A stretch of 64,000 bases of DNA from Cliona cf. orientalis. Taxonomy: Eukaryota > Porifera > Demospongiae > Clionaida > Clionaidae. Below, one piece after another: positions 44,958 to 56,100 of this stretch (the stretch's first letter is position 1; every line of letters begins with the position of its first letter). Location of the stretch: the NCBI GenBank assembly GCA_963930775.1, contig OZ005698.1, positions 4,346,501 to 4,410,500 on the forward strand, given 5' to 3'. Under the pieces are notes generated by a model that saw only the letters and a program-made list of their open reading frames with translations, made no database searches and was not told the DNA's origin. Position numbers and translations under genes: made by a program.

Positions 44958-45312
44958 ACCTTCCATCCTTGATTTTCATCCAGACCTCTTCGATCAGCTG
45001 CTCCACACATTTTCCCATCACTGAGGGAAACCTGAATCCAAGTTCATGTTCAATCCTCCACGAATGGTCACCTGAACACGTATGTGGAATGTAGCTCATC
45101 ACGCGTGAATCACTTTCATGCCACAAAGAAGAATAGATCAGTGAAGTAGACTGTGTATAATTTACGCCAGTTAATAAAATAGTGTGTAAGAGCTAGGTTA
45201 AAACAGCTAACTTATAATTACCACTTGACACAGTTCATCAACTTGCTTAGCTGGATCCTTTGTTACTGAACACCTTTCTTCTGATATCAGTTCTCCAGGA
45301 TCATCTATGAAT
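44958..45312 (-). CDS. Two possible internal exons of an unidentified gene
   Basis: On the minus strand an exon-like stretch of about 75 bp (45237-45312) follows a 'ttattcatag' acceptor and reads DDPGELISEERC...KQVDELCQV before a GTAATT donor. A second stretch (about 44960-45075) lies between a 'cgtgttcag' acceptor and a 'GGAAG|GTACAT' donor and reads DHSWRIEHELGFRF...CVEQLIEEVWMKIKDGR. Composition and splice edges are protein-like, and the second has the look of a WR..HE domain, but I cannot name a family, and no start or stop exon was found. Could be a piece of a host gene interrupted by repeats, or chance. Confidence 0.35.
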
Positions 45313-45320
45313 AAGACTGG

Positions 45321-45674
45321 AGTACCAGTGTGCTGAAAGCTGATAATAAAAAATATATGCAATTACTTGAATATGCACACGCCTGTACACTATATAACCA
45401 GTTAAGGTCAGCGCATGGACGTGCATTGGACTGCTGGCAAGCACAGCCGACAATGTGGTTGTATCTAAAAGGCTGTCAGTCCCTACAAGTGCTGTACATG
45501 TACGTGTGTCTTCCATATCATACTGCCATGTTACATGTATTTGCTATCAAAAGCCATGGCTAATACCTCAGAGCATACTAACTTTCACAATTATGATCCT
45601 ATATAATTTGCCCATGTGGAACTGAAGATATTTATTACATGGATGGGTAAATTCCAAGATGGCAGACAAATGGC
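45321..45674. other. No supported gene
   Basis: Sequence between the possible exon at 45237-45312 and a MITE. No further exon could be linked. Confidence 0.3.
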
Positions 45675-45870
45675 TACCGTATAGCGGGAAACTTTCGAGG
45701 GAGAAAACTTTCACGAATTTTGCGATTTTTCAGCCATCCATGAAAGTTTTCTCCACGAAATTCTAGGCACGCCACACCCATTATGCAACCAGTTTTAACA
45801 TTCCGCGAAATGCTCCTTTCCTACCAATCCACGAAAGTTTTCGTCCTCGAAAACTTCCCGCTATACAGTA
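45675..45870. mobile_element. MITE, family M, copy 4
   Basis: TACCGTATAGCGGGAAACTT at the left and inverted 'cgaaaacttcccgctataca' plus GTA at the right; 'ttctaggcacgccacacc' in the middle matches the other copies. Confidence 0.8.
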
Positions 45871-46059
45871 GTTAAAGCCAGTGCAAAGCTTTTGAACAAA
45901 AACTAGTTGACGTTGTAATTATCATTAATTTTTAGCGCTACATGTAAATGGTTTCCTTGCTTGATTACTGGTTGTACCTTCCACGATCAAGTGTCTGAAC
46001 CAACCCAAGGACTAGAATTTTTCTTGTAGTGAGGCAGATAGTAAAGATTGCATGCAAAT

Positions 46060-46320
46060 AGCCACCAAAGCCCCTACCAGGATTTGGTGGTTTGGAGGCT
46101 CTGGGCATGGTTTACCGTACCCTCCGCTTACCTGACGTAAGCAACCCCGGTCGCCTCCCATTTGTAGTGCCCCCATCCTAATTATCTGCCCTTAACCCAA
46201 CTTGGGGGACTATTAAATGGGAGGAGCTTACCACCATACCAAGAGCGAGAGCTCCCCTTATCTAAACTACCAACCCGTTGTCAAAGGGGGTTTGATTCTC
46301 CCCCAAGTTGGAGTAATAAC
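46060..46320. repeat. Dispersed repeat, copy 2, with a hairpin
   Basis: Matches 44062-44200. In addition 'cccaacttgggggac' (46196-46210) pairs with 'tcccccaagttgg' (about 46297-46311), enclosing a B-box-like GGTTTGATTCTCC. It may be a tRNA-derived SINE, but no A box is clear. Confidence 0.5.
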
Positions 46321-46559
46321 ACCCTGTGTTACTATAATTGTCATTGAATATCGACATCATGCAATAATATTCTGCCAATACAATATAGGTATAGCATCCA
46401 TTCCACCACCAGTAATTTTACATTGAACAGTTAGTGCATCATGATATTAAAGATCAAGACACCCCTCACAAGACTTCAAGGGAAGTACGTATGTAACAAG
46501 TGTATGCTGAGCTTTCCCATCATCCTAGTGTTTTGATCAGAGAGTCTTGAATCCCGCAG

Positions 46560-47610
46560 AAAATCCTATCCCTCTTTGTTGGCTACTTGTATATGGAGGG
46601 ATCAAAAGGGGTCAATCTTGGAAGCTTTAATCGTGACTTGAATCCATGCCAGAGACTTGGGATCATCAATACAAATATCCTCGAAATGCAAATGGTGATT
46701 AGGGTCATAATTTCTTTCTGATAGCGCCACTGCCTCTCCCGATCTTGGGAAACCAAAGAGCAGAGGCATGCTGCTGCCCAAAGCATTTGGGCATTTCTCC
46801 TATTGGTTTCCTTTTTTCACACCACTTCAATTGACGTAAGATTCCTGGCTTGATTGGCACGTGTTTCCTCGTCCTTAGGTGTCAATCTCTTAAGACCTCT
46901 CACAACGTATTCCAATAGTGGCATTCCACCAATAGTTGGGTTACCGAAGCCCCTAGCAACTTGGTCATACCGCACTGCAGCTAAATAGCTTTTTGTTGTA
47001 CCTGGTGCCAACAGGGAGTGACATTACACCTGGGGCTCACAGGTGCTGACATGTGCCCAGTGATAGCAGTCTTGGAGTATATGGTGGTGAGAGGTAGCGA
47101 GACAGGCCACTGTTCATATGGCAGGATGGAATATATCTGACAAGGGCGAGCTTTGTGAAGGAGGTCAGAGCGGCATTAACAGTGGCCAGTTTCAAAGTGG
47201 CTGATTTTGCCAGCCATAGTTTCCACATTGGTGCGGCAACAACAGCATCACCTTCTGAGGTTGGGCAAGGTTTCGACTTGGATAATGTACTCATACCGTT
47301 GTCTGCCAGTACTATACACCTTTGTTGTTGAAGGTACTATGCTTACTGCAAGCAGATTCTTAACAATCAGGACCAGGCTGTGGACATTGATGCATCATAA
47401 GGTCCACTAGCTCTCCTGGAATCCGAGCTGATTCTGGATCTGCTTGCGGCACCTGTACACAAAAAGATACACTAGATGAAGCATCGGCGGCAATATTTTC
47501 TCTCCCGGGAAGATGAGCAGCTTTAATCGTGACCTCAATGTGAGCCGAAATAAAAAAATACACACCGCTAAAGTGCATTAATATGCAGTGTTGGGCTTTA
47601 TGCTGCATTG
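46560..47610 (-). pseudogene. DIRS-like retroelement fragment: RNase H end and tyrosine recombinase
   Basis: On the minus strand: HLPGRENIAADA (about 47490-47520), typical of the end of RNase H in tyrosine-recombinase retroelements; then PSTTKVYSTGRQRY, TKSYLAAVRYDQV, MPLLEYVVRGLKR and LWAAACLC, motifs of the N-terminal and central parts of a DIRS/Ngaro-type tyrosine recombinase. Several frameshifts and stops divide it and the catalytic R...HxxR...Y set is not readable as a whole. It faces the plus-strand fragment starting near 47755. Confidence 0.65.
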
Positions 47611-47754
47611 CAGTGTGTGGATCTATTGCTTAGTTGGAGCCGGTCCACACTGTTGGATGTCGCCCCTTGCATCGCATTATGCAACCGAGTCAGCGGGTAA
47701 GTCAGCCATTCCAGTCCTCAAGCTTAACAGCACAGGAGTGAATCTCAATGTATC

Positions 47755-48930
47755 TTGAATCTGCACTTGCATCATCACGGAGACGCTCTGATTATGGCTA
47801 CAGAGGAAACACTGCGCACGGATAGAGGGGAGCTGATTGAAACAGAGATGGAGCAGCTGCCAGTGAGGGAGCTCATTGGTGCAAATATTCCGGACAATCC
47901 TACATTGCTAATGGCTGCTGGTGGTCCAGGATCTTCAGACAGCAGCTCATTGGCTACCACCGGTGAGTAATAAGAACCGTAGCTTCATGCAGCTAGTTGC
48001 GGTGTAAAAGTAAGATATGGATTTTTGGAAGTGGCGGTTGTTCTGCGGATGGATGCTGGTGTGCAACTGAATTCTGCAGTTAGGTCTATGTCTCCAGGCA
48101 AAGCTTTACAGTTGCCAATTTTCGGCTCCGAGGCATCTGCTTCAGCTGGGACTGGTGGACAGGTGGTGGCAACTACAGCAGTGGCGGCTGTAAAGCCAGT
48201 GGAAAGTTCCAATTCAAGCGCAACCCCATTCACTCTTGGCGAGGGCCTTCCTACCCTACCACCAAACATGGTTACCAAAATCTTGAAGGTTGTGTATGTA
48301 GATATGGTGGAGCTGCTCAATATTGTAGAAATGGAGCAAAGGCACCCACATTTGCAAATCCTCCGAGCATCAGTACCAGACGGAGAGAGGTCCCAGATCT
48401 ATTCAGCTGGATATAATGCTTTGGTATGTACGCTGTAGTGTCCAATCATCCAGAGAAGATAAAACAACAATTTGCATACCAATCGCGGGAGGCGAGGAGA
48501 TGCGGAGGTAAACGCTGGCAGGCATATGATGCCATATTTTGGTAACAGGTAACCTTGACTCTAACGGTCTCGGCTGAATAATTCTCTACATTCAGTCATC
48601 TTCATGGCACAACAAAACAGTCGGGACAGAACCTGCATGCATTGTCAGGAAACGGATCACTTTATAGCCAAGTGTGACCTAGCTCCATCCCCTCAGCAGG
48701 GCCGCCTTCATGGACGAGATTGTGGGAGTGGAGAGCGAAACTACTATCGGTCCCAGAGGTGACAAGAGAGCACGTTATTTATGGAATGATGGACAGCCTT
48801 ACTGCCGGTAGAGGCATATCTGTGCATGATGCCCGTCAGGAGATCTCAAAGCCACTCACTGCACCATGTACCCATCTCTCAGGTGGGCTACAGACGAAGC
48901 CAGTACATGTACCATTTGTGAGCTAAAGTG
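47755..48930 (+). pseudogene. DIRS-like ORF1 (Gag-like) remnant
   Basis: Plus-strand coding remnants: an acidic N-terminus from the ATG at about 47794, a LPTLPPNMVTKIL block near 48250-48290, and a zinc knuckle CMHCQETDHFIAKC (about 48633-48680, CX2CX4HX4C) inside an Arg/Ser-rich tail. The block order fits ORF1 of tyrosine-recombinase retroelements. A stop ends the first frame near 48438 and the downstream frame shifts. A GTGAGT just after the first block (about 47964) could be an old intron. Confidence 0.55.
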
Positions 48931-49081
48931 TTAATGCAAGCTGGGCTTTCCAGATGCTAGCGTTTCATTTTGGCCTCTCTGTGGACATGACTGATACCAT
49001 GGCTGATACCATGGCTGCTAAACTTTTCATGGGCCTTCTTCCAATTACTGAACCCAGTGCTAGTGAAGGCTGGAATGCTGT

Positions 49082-49266
49082 TACCATAAATCGCAAATAT
49101 TTCGTTGTTAAAATATTTCGAACAGCCTGGCTTGTGCGAAAACACATGAAAATACATGCGCAATATTAACGATATGCAGTACAGGGTTGTTTGTCTGAAA
49201 CTTATTTAAGATGAAAAATTATCACATGAACTATATTTTAGACACGAAATTTCGCAATTTACAGTA
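49082..49266. mobile_element. MITE, family N, copy 2
   Basis: 'taccataaatcgcaaatatt' paired with inverted 'gaaatttcgcaatttacagt'; matches 28573-28763. It sits within the decayed DIRS-like region. Confidence 0.7.
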
Positions 49267-49899
49267 TTACTGAATACAAGGTTGTGAACTTGCAATAGAA
49301 CTTTCTTGACAATGTACAATGTTTAAACAGCTAACCATGGATATTTCTCAAACCAGATTGGAAGGAACTCATGCCCATTCCTTGCAAGACACCTCTGAGT
49401 CAGTGCTTCAGCACTTTTAAGCTGAAGAAGTATAAGCTCATTAGAGCAGCAAAGATTGGTACACTGAGATAGGCTTACTACTTCAGAAAGGGAGATTCTG
49501 GACAAGATTCAGGTGATCTGTAGGTGGAAACAGCTCTGAAGAACTCCATGGATAAGCATCTGATGAGGACTGGTTTGCTATAAGCTTTGATCATGACTCA
49601 GATGTGCCAGAGTCTGATGGTTCATCCTGGTCTAACGCTTGTTTCTTAGAAGACGCACCCCAGCTGTCCATCAATTAAAGTTGCTTGTCTCGGACGTTTC
49701 ATAGCCATCTCAGATTCCGCAGCTAGCTATGCCCAATTGATGAGGGATTGACTGCCACACTCTGCTGATTGCATACACACATTTTTGTTAAATTATGATT
49801 GATAATAAAAACGTGGATTATGTATATCACGATTGCTGCTGCTTACCTCCAGGCTTGCCTCAGATATGTACTTACATCTGCCTTTTTGCTCGGATCTTC

Positions 49900-50870
49900 A
49901 ATGGTGGGTGATTTTTCTCTGGCAATGGAATGGTATCAGTATTATGACCTCGAAGAGGTGCAAGCAGCCAGCACAGTGATCACATCAGACGCATCTGGGA
50001 TGTGGGGATGCGGAGTGCTAATATCTCAAGGATACTGGTTCCAATTAACATGGCCTGAAACAATATAATGGCAATCCATGCACATCACGATAAAAGAGCT
50101 ACCGTCCATTACTGTCTCGTGTGCAATTTGGGGTAAATACTGGGGAGGACAGACAATCAGATGTATCTGTGACATTGCAGCTGTGGTGGCTCTAATTAAC
50201 TTTGGGTGAAGAAAGGATAAGAAGGCAATGTATCTATCGAGATGCCTCTTCTTTTTCATACCACAGTTTTTATTTATCTTGTTTGCTGTACACATCCCTG
50301 GGTAAGATAACATTGCAACTGATGCATTTTCCTATGAAAATCTCCCTATTTTCTTTCAGCTGGTGGCCAGAGCAGCAGAGCATCCCCATACTTACCAACC
50401 CTCCCGATTTCCCGGGATTATCCCGAATCTTGACTTTCAATCCCGAGCTCCTGATTTCAGCGCTAAAAATCCCGAGAAATTCATCTCATCTGAGACTGTG
50501 GCCTTTTCTAGCTAGACACTTCATAGGTGGGAGTAGCACATTATAAACAAATTACGTCATCAGTCATGTGACAATGGTATTGGCGCCTGCAACAGCAGTA
50601 CAGAGTTTCATAGCTACTGTTTTTCAATTGGTATTTCAGTACAATGTGTAATAACAAATATATATGCATAGTATTGATCCCGAGAATTCCCTAAAATCCA
50701 CTGGTATGAAATCCAGATATCTACAGCAGAGGGGTTGGTAAGTATGCATCCCACTCCACCACCAGTCGAGCTACTGCAGGCTCTGATTCTGCAGGAGTCC
50801 AATTGGACATCACAGCTCTGGAAGGACTAATTCTACAGCGCACACTATTTATTAAGTGCATGCTCTCTTC
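49900..50870 (+). pseudogene. DIRS-like RNase H remnant, split by a MITE
   Basis: Plus strand: STVITSDASGMWGCG, the RNase H start of DIRS-like elements, then WFQLTWPE, HITIKELPSI, CAIWG, CDIAAVVAL, RCLFFF and HIPG..NIATDA, all in the canonical order. The frame then enters a MITE (50387-50746) and resumes with HPTPPPVELLQALILQESNWTS near 50749. Stops (for example after WPETI and in HIPG*DN) show decay. It is in the opposite orientation to the recombinase fragment at 46560-47610. Confidence 0.65.
50387..50746. mobile_element. MITE inserted in the DIRS-like remnant (CATACTTACCAACC)
   Basis: 360 bp with inverted ends CATACTTACCAACC / GGTTGGTAAGTATG and a CATCCC duplication on both sides. The interrupted coding sequence (…ARAAE, then HPTPPP…) reads through once the insert is ignored, which fixes the boundaries. 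Confidence 0.75.
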
Positions 50871-51279
50871 TCGCCATTAGCTATTCGTTATTAACTCATC
50901 CACTTAATAAACATGGCATTCCATGAACCCTGACCTTGACCTCAACAATTGGCTGGAGCGATGGCTGTGAGCATCCAGCAGATACTAGATCAATGGACTA
51001 CCTCTAAACACGCTGAAAAGAAGACAGAAAGTTTAACATCATTTTCACATCTCAGCTTCAGCAGCTGTATGTATACACTAGCAAGCTCGATCTATCGATC
51101 AATTGAGCTAGTACGTGCACCTCGCATCACTTACCCAAATGTTTGTGGGTGTGGTTATAGGTGCATATCCTTAATAAGCACATACTACCATTCCATTTAC
51201 CATTGTAAGCACATGTGCTTATTAATCAGAGTTTATGTCAGCCAAGGGAATTAACACATGAAGTTTGGTCATTGCTACT
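50871..51279. other. No gene seen
   Basis: Possibly the decayed end of the DIRS-like element; no recombinase motif is readable here. Confidence 0.3.
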
Positions 51280-51430
51280 TGTCAGAGAAGGCAACATGCT
51301 GCCTGTAAGGTATTCGCTGGATACATGTGAAAGATTCACCGAATTTCAAGTCTAGCTCAGAAAGACTCCATTGAGGTCCTGAATTTTTGTATGATTACAT
51401 CATAGTTACCTAATAACCACAATTTACACT
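51280..51430. repeat. Short copy of the 21-22 kb dispersed repeat
   Basis: 'aaggtattcgctggatacat' and 'ctccattgaggtcctgaatt' lie only about 50 bp apart here, while in 21075-22055 they are separated by about 820 bp including the minisatellite. Confidence 0.65.
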
Positions 51431-51554
51431 TATAATAATGATCCCTTTTTAATTTATGACTTACAACTTGTATAGCCAACAAGGAAAATTTAATGTGCAC
51501 ATATATGTACATGTAAGCACAATGACTAGTAACCTGTAGCTGCTCTTTCAGTTC

Positions 51555-52049
51555 TAATTTAAGGCACCTCTCTGGACATCAATTATTTTTAGGCGCACCT
51601 ATTTAATTGGAACGCATTATCACATGGGATATCACACTGTGATACCGTCAACAGATCTATTTAGCTAGCAGTTTAGATTTCAAACTAAGCTGTCCCTTAC
51701 ATTTATATGGGCACTTACCTACTGCTTTGATGTCTTTCTGGAGTTAGAGACAACCATTCTGATGGCTACAGTACCAACAATTTGAGCATGATCCAGCAAT
51801 CACAGTGAAACTTCCAAAAGAAACTAGAATCATAAATATTATTTTTGTTGTTTTCACCGCTGATACATTCACTGCCACTAAATAGTACTGGTCAACGATA
51901 GCATTTGGGCTCTGGCAAACTTCCAGAATCATTCTAATTGCAGCTTTTAAGCGTCTCCCTGATTTAGGTACCCTTTGACCTGCTCGTGAATTTTTAGGTT
52001 CTAATTGGAGACACCTGTGCGATCTATAATTACTTTAGCGGCACCAATA
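51555..52049. mobile_element. MITE, family E, copy 3, interrupted by the gypsy element
   Basis: Carries the family E blocks in reverse orientation relative to 27645-27988 ('ttctaatttaaggcacctct' ... 'ggttctaattggagacacct'). The expected end is found beyond the retrotransposon at about 57302-57316 ('ataatattattagaa'), so the gypsy element landed about 10-15 bp from the MITE end. Confidence 0.65.
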
Positions 52050-52275
52050 TGTAACGATCAGACAGTAAACAGAGCCATTGAACAATATCATGCAATCATA
52101 AACATTCATGTACAATAGTCTTGTGTTGTCTCAGTATGATTTCTATACACCTAGCCCTGATCTTTATTACTTAGCCCTACCATCTGGCACCCTATATAAA
52201 GGCTGAGCTTACTATGTATGATCAGTTCATGTTCTTGATATCATTCTATTGTTGAGAATACCAACCGATATTACA
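52050..52275 (+). repeat. 5' LTR of the intact gypsy element
   Basis: 226 bp, TGTAACGATCAG...CGATATTACA, with short inverted TGTAA/TTACA ends. TATATAAA at 52193-52200 is the likely core promoter, with transcription expected to start some 25-30 bp later. Confidence 0.9.
52193..52200 (+). promoter_or_regulatory. TATA box in the 5' LTR
   Basis: TATATAAA, also present at the same place in the 3' LTR (about 57219-57226). Confidence 0.6.
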
Positions 52276-52276
52276 C

Positions 52277-52294
52277 TGGTGTCAGGAGTGGGAT
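52277..52294 (+). promoter_or_regulatory. Primer-binding site, tRNA-Leu type
   Basis: TGGTGTCAGGAGTGGGAT lies one base after the 5' LTR. It is complementary to the CCA end and acceptor/T-stem of an animal tRNA-Leu (CAG/CAA type, whose 3' end reads ATCCCACTCCTGACACCA). The Gag ATG follows one base later, so there is practically no untranslated leader beyond the site. Confidence 0.8.
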
Positions 52295-52295
52295 C

Positions 52296-53177
52296 ATGGC
52301 TGAAGAAGAAACCATACCTCTACCTGTGCAACCTGTACCAGCCCGTAGTGAACCAGCATCTATTACAGACTCGACAAGATTCGTCAGAATGAGTTTGCGT
52401 CCACCAGCAAGATTTGCTGCAGGTGCTGACTTTAAGTTGTGGCTGACAAGATTCGAGATGTATGTGCAACAGGCAAGTATTGCCGAAACACAGAAGGTAA
52501 AGGAACTTCTTGCCCTCCTTGAAGACGAACCCTTCCGTGTTGTTTCACACAGTGGGCTATTAGAGACCGGTGACTATCCTGCCGTAACCGCATGTCTGAA
52601 GCAGCATTATGCGCCAGCTGGTAATGAGCTGGAGTGGCAGTACAAACTACAGACCAGGACCCAGAAACCTGGAGAACAGCTGTCTGATTTTGCAGCGGCT
52701 CTGCGTGTGCTGGCTGACAAGGCCTATCCCTCATGGTCTGCAGAGCAGCAAAAAGAAATCCTGAAGAGTCAGTTCATCCAAGGGATACAATCCTCCTCCG
52801 TTCAGCTTTGGTTGATGCGAGAGATGCCTGCCACGATGGATGAAGCCTTGAGCATCGCGAATAGGCAAGAGACGGTAGAGATGGCTCAGAAACGACTCCA
52901 CAAAGAAAAGCACCAAATGACTGAGACACTGGCTGTGGCTGATACAAGTCAAGAACAAGAGTCCGCAAATGCCATCCGATGCAGTAAACCATCAGAAATT
53001 GAAGAGCTAACAACTCAAGTAAGACAGCTTGCTGGAGAAGTAGCTTTACTGCGTGGAGAGCGAGGTGAAAAACAGCGTGGACCAGTATGCTGGGGGTGCA
53101 GGGAGCGTGGTCACATTCGACGTAACTGCCCGAAACAGAGGAAACAACAAGGCCGAGGCAGGCAGCCTTTAAACTAG
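52296..53177 (+). CDS. gag: Gag (capsid/nucleocapsid) of the gypsy element
   Basis: 293 residues. The N-terminal part is Pro-rich, the middle is a helical retrotransposon capsid-type region (WLTRFEMYVQQ ... FIQGIQSSSVQLWLMRE), followed by a coiled-coil-like acidic/basic stretch and a single zinc knuckle CWGCRERGHIRRNC (CX2CX4HX4C) close to a basic C-terminus. It forms the virus-like particle and packages the RNA. The ATG directly follows the primer-binding site and is the first in the transcript after it. The frame ends with CCT TTA AAC TAG, which holds the slippery site for entry into Pol. Confidence 0.92.
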   Translation: MAEEETIPLPVQPVPARSEPASITDSTRFVRMSLRPPARFAAGADFKLWLTRFEMYVQQASIAETQKVKELLALLEDEPFRVVSHSGLLETGDYPAVTACLKQHYAPAGNELEWQYKLQTRTQKPGEQLSDFAAALRVLADKAYPSWSAEQQKEILKSQFIQGIQSSSVQLWLMREMPATMDEALSIANRQETVEMAQKRLHKEKHQMTETLAVADTSQEQESANAIRCSKPSEIEELTTQVRQLAGEVALLRGERGEKQRGPVCWGCRERGHIRRNCPKQRKQQGRGRQPLN

Positions 53178-56100
53178 GACGAGCCGACGATGCGGGTCAA
53201 CCGTCGGCTGGAACTTTTAAGACCCAAGCCTCATTGTCTAAATCTACCCCAAACTCTACCCTGGCTATCGTAGGAAAGGTGGTGGGCCGCTGCACACAGA
53301 TGCTCGTCGATACCGGTTCAGCAGTAACCCTAGTTAGAGAAGATGTTTGGAGAGAAGCTACACAGCCCGTCACAGATGATTTGACTGAACCAGTCAGACC
53401 AATAGTGGCTGCCAATGGCGGAGAGATGAAACTACTAGGGAAGAAAGAACTTAGAATACAAATTGGAGAAGTAGATGTTCACTTTCCAGTCTTAATTGCC
53501 AGGGAGTTGACACAAGAATGTATCCTGGGTGCAGACTTTCTAAGGAAGCACAAGTGTGTGGTCAACATGGGAGATGGGACCCTGGTAGCAGGAGGAAAGC
53601 CAGTGATGTGTGAATCTCCTGAACTTATGTCTGTGTGTCATGTTTCTTTCTCTGCAGATGCCATAATCCCAGGCCAATGCCAGTTGCACCTACCTGTCTC
53701 GCACTCCAAGCAGTCAAAATGTTCAGGTGTTTTGGAACCTGCTGTCCACCTCATGGAGCACCACGGCCTCCTAATTGCCCGGTCTATCTGCTCCATGGAA
53801 GAGGGAAGCAGTATCATTAGGGTGCTCAATCCATCTCCAGCTCCAGTGGCCGTCTATAGCAACCAAAAAGTCGGTATTCTCCAGCCATTGACAGATGTGG
53901 ATGGAGTTTGTACCATTGAGGAGTCTGAGGATAGCAGCAAGGACAGACGTGCCCTAGAGGAAGTTGTGGAGCAGATGACATCCAAAGTCAAAGACCTATC
54001 CCATACAGAAAAAGAGAGCCTTCAGTCCCTTTTGTTCGAATTTGAAGGTGTTATATCTCGGGGAGATAGTGACCTTGGATGCACAGGAGTGGTAAAGCAT
54101 CAGATAGATACCGGAGATGCAACTCCAATCAGACAACCAGCCAGAAGGCTACCCTTCATTCAAAGAGATGAAGTGTGGAACCTCGTTGATCAGATGTTGT
54201 CCAGGGACATCATTGAGCCAGCCCAAGGCCCCTGGTCTTCACCAGTCGTACTAGTCAAGAAAAAGGATGGATCAACTCGGTTCTGTGTTGACTTCCGGAA
54301 GGTGAACCAGGTGACAAAGAAGGACGCCCAATCCTTGCCAAGGATTGATGATACACTTGATACACTGGGAGCAGCTAAATGGTTCTCAACGCTTGATCTA
54401 GCCAGTGGATATTGGCAGGTGGAGGTGGAGCAAAGCGATCGAGAAAAGACGGCCTTTTCCACCCCACAGGGATTATACCAATTCCGTGTCATGCCATTTG
54501 GGCTTTGCAATGCCCCTGGAACATTCCAACGACTAATGGAGCGTGTTCTTGCTGGCCTACACTGGACCTCGTGTCTAGTTTATCTAGACGACATCATCAT
54601 CTTCAGCCAGAGCATTGCTGACCACCTACAAAAACTACGAAAAGTGTTTGTGCGGCTCCAGAGAGCAGGTCTGAAGATCAAGCCAAGCAAGTGCTTTCTA
54701 ATGCAAAGAAGTGTTCACTACCTTGGACACGTGGTGTCCTCAGAAGGAGTAGAAACTGACCCAAAGAAAGTTGGCTGCATCCAAGAGTGGCCAACTCCCA
54801 TGGATGTCAAAGAGCTCAGGCAATTCCTGGGGCTGGCCTCCTACTACCGGAGATTCATTAAGAGCTTTGCACTCAAGGCGAGTCCATTATATCGACTTAC
54901 TGAGAAGGGAAGAAGATGGGAATGGACTAAAGAATGTGACGAGTCTTTTGCCACATTAAAGCAAACCCTAGTCTCCGCCCCAATACTAGCCTTCCTAAAC
55001 TTTGATAATGATTTCATCTTGGATACAGATGCTAGCACAGATGGTCTGGGAGCTGTTCTCTCTCAACAGTTTAAGGACGGAGAGAGGGTAATCGCTTATG
55101 CAAGCCGAACTTTGACAAAAGCAGAGCGCCAGTACTGTACCACCAGAAAAGAGATGTTGGCTCTAGTCTGGGGAATACGTCAGTTTCGTCCCTACCTCTA
55201 CGGAAGAACCTTCAGAGCAAGAACAGACCATAATTCGCTAAGATGGTTGCACAATTTCCGTGAGCCAGAGGGACAGGTGGCGAGATGGCTGGAAATCTTG
55301 TCCGAATATGATTTCCAAGTTCTCCATCGTCCAGGGTTGCAACATGGAAACGCAGATGCTCTCTCTCGCCGCCCCTGCAAGCAATGCGGTCAGACACAAG
55401 AGCAAATAGCACCAGCTGATGTTGCTACCATTCAGTACCCATTCTTGCCTCAATGGTCCAAACAGGAGATTTGCACAATGCAACAGGAAGATCCAGATCT
55501 CCAGCAAGTTGTTCAGTGGCTATGCACACACACCATCCCACCAAAATGCCCACAAGGAAGTGCATACCTCAAGACGTTGTGGCACCAGAGGAGCTACCTC
55601 ACTCTGCGTGATGGTATTTTGTATCGGCGATGGGAAGATGTCCCAGGAGGTGGAGCTCAGCCCCGACTACAGCTTATCCTCCCTCCTCAAGTGGTCCCAG
55701 AGGTTTTGCATGGACTTCACAACTCCCCTACTGGAGGACACCTGGGAATCAGCAAAACAATGGAGAAAGCTCGCACAAGATTCTATTGGCCTCGCCAAAG
55801 GAAGGATGTCGAAAATTGGTGTCGTCAGTGTGAAATGTGCAGCTCGAGAGGGTCACCGACACCCAAGCCCAGAGCACCACTCCAATTACAGCTGGCTAAG
55901 CGACCAATGGAACGTGTGGCAATGGATATACTGGGCCCCCTGCCCGAAATTGCTCGTGGTAACAAGTATATCCTAGTCATTGGAGACTACTTCACTAAAT
56001 GGAAAGAGGCACATGCCATGCCCAACATGGAAGCAGTCACAGTCGCAAGAATCCTTGTTAATGAATTTATCTGTCGGTTTGGGATCCCAGAGCAATTGCA

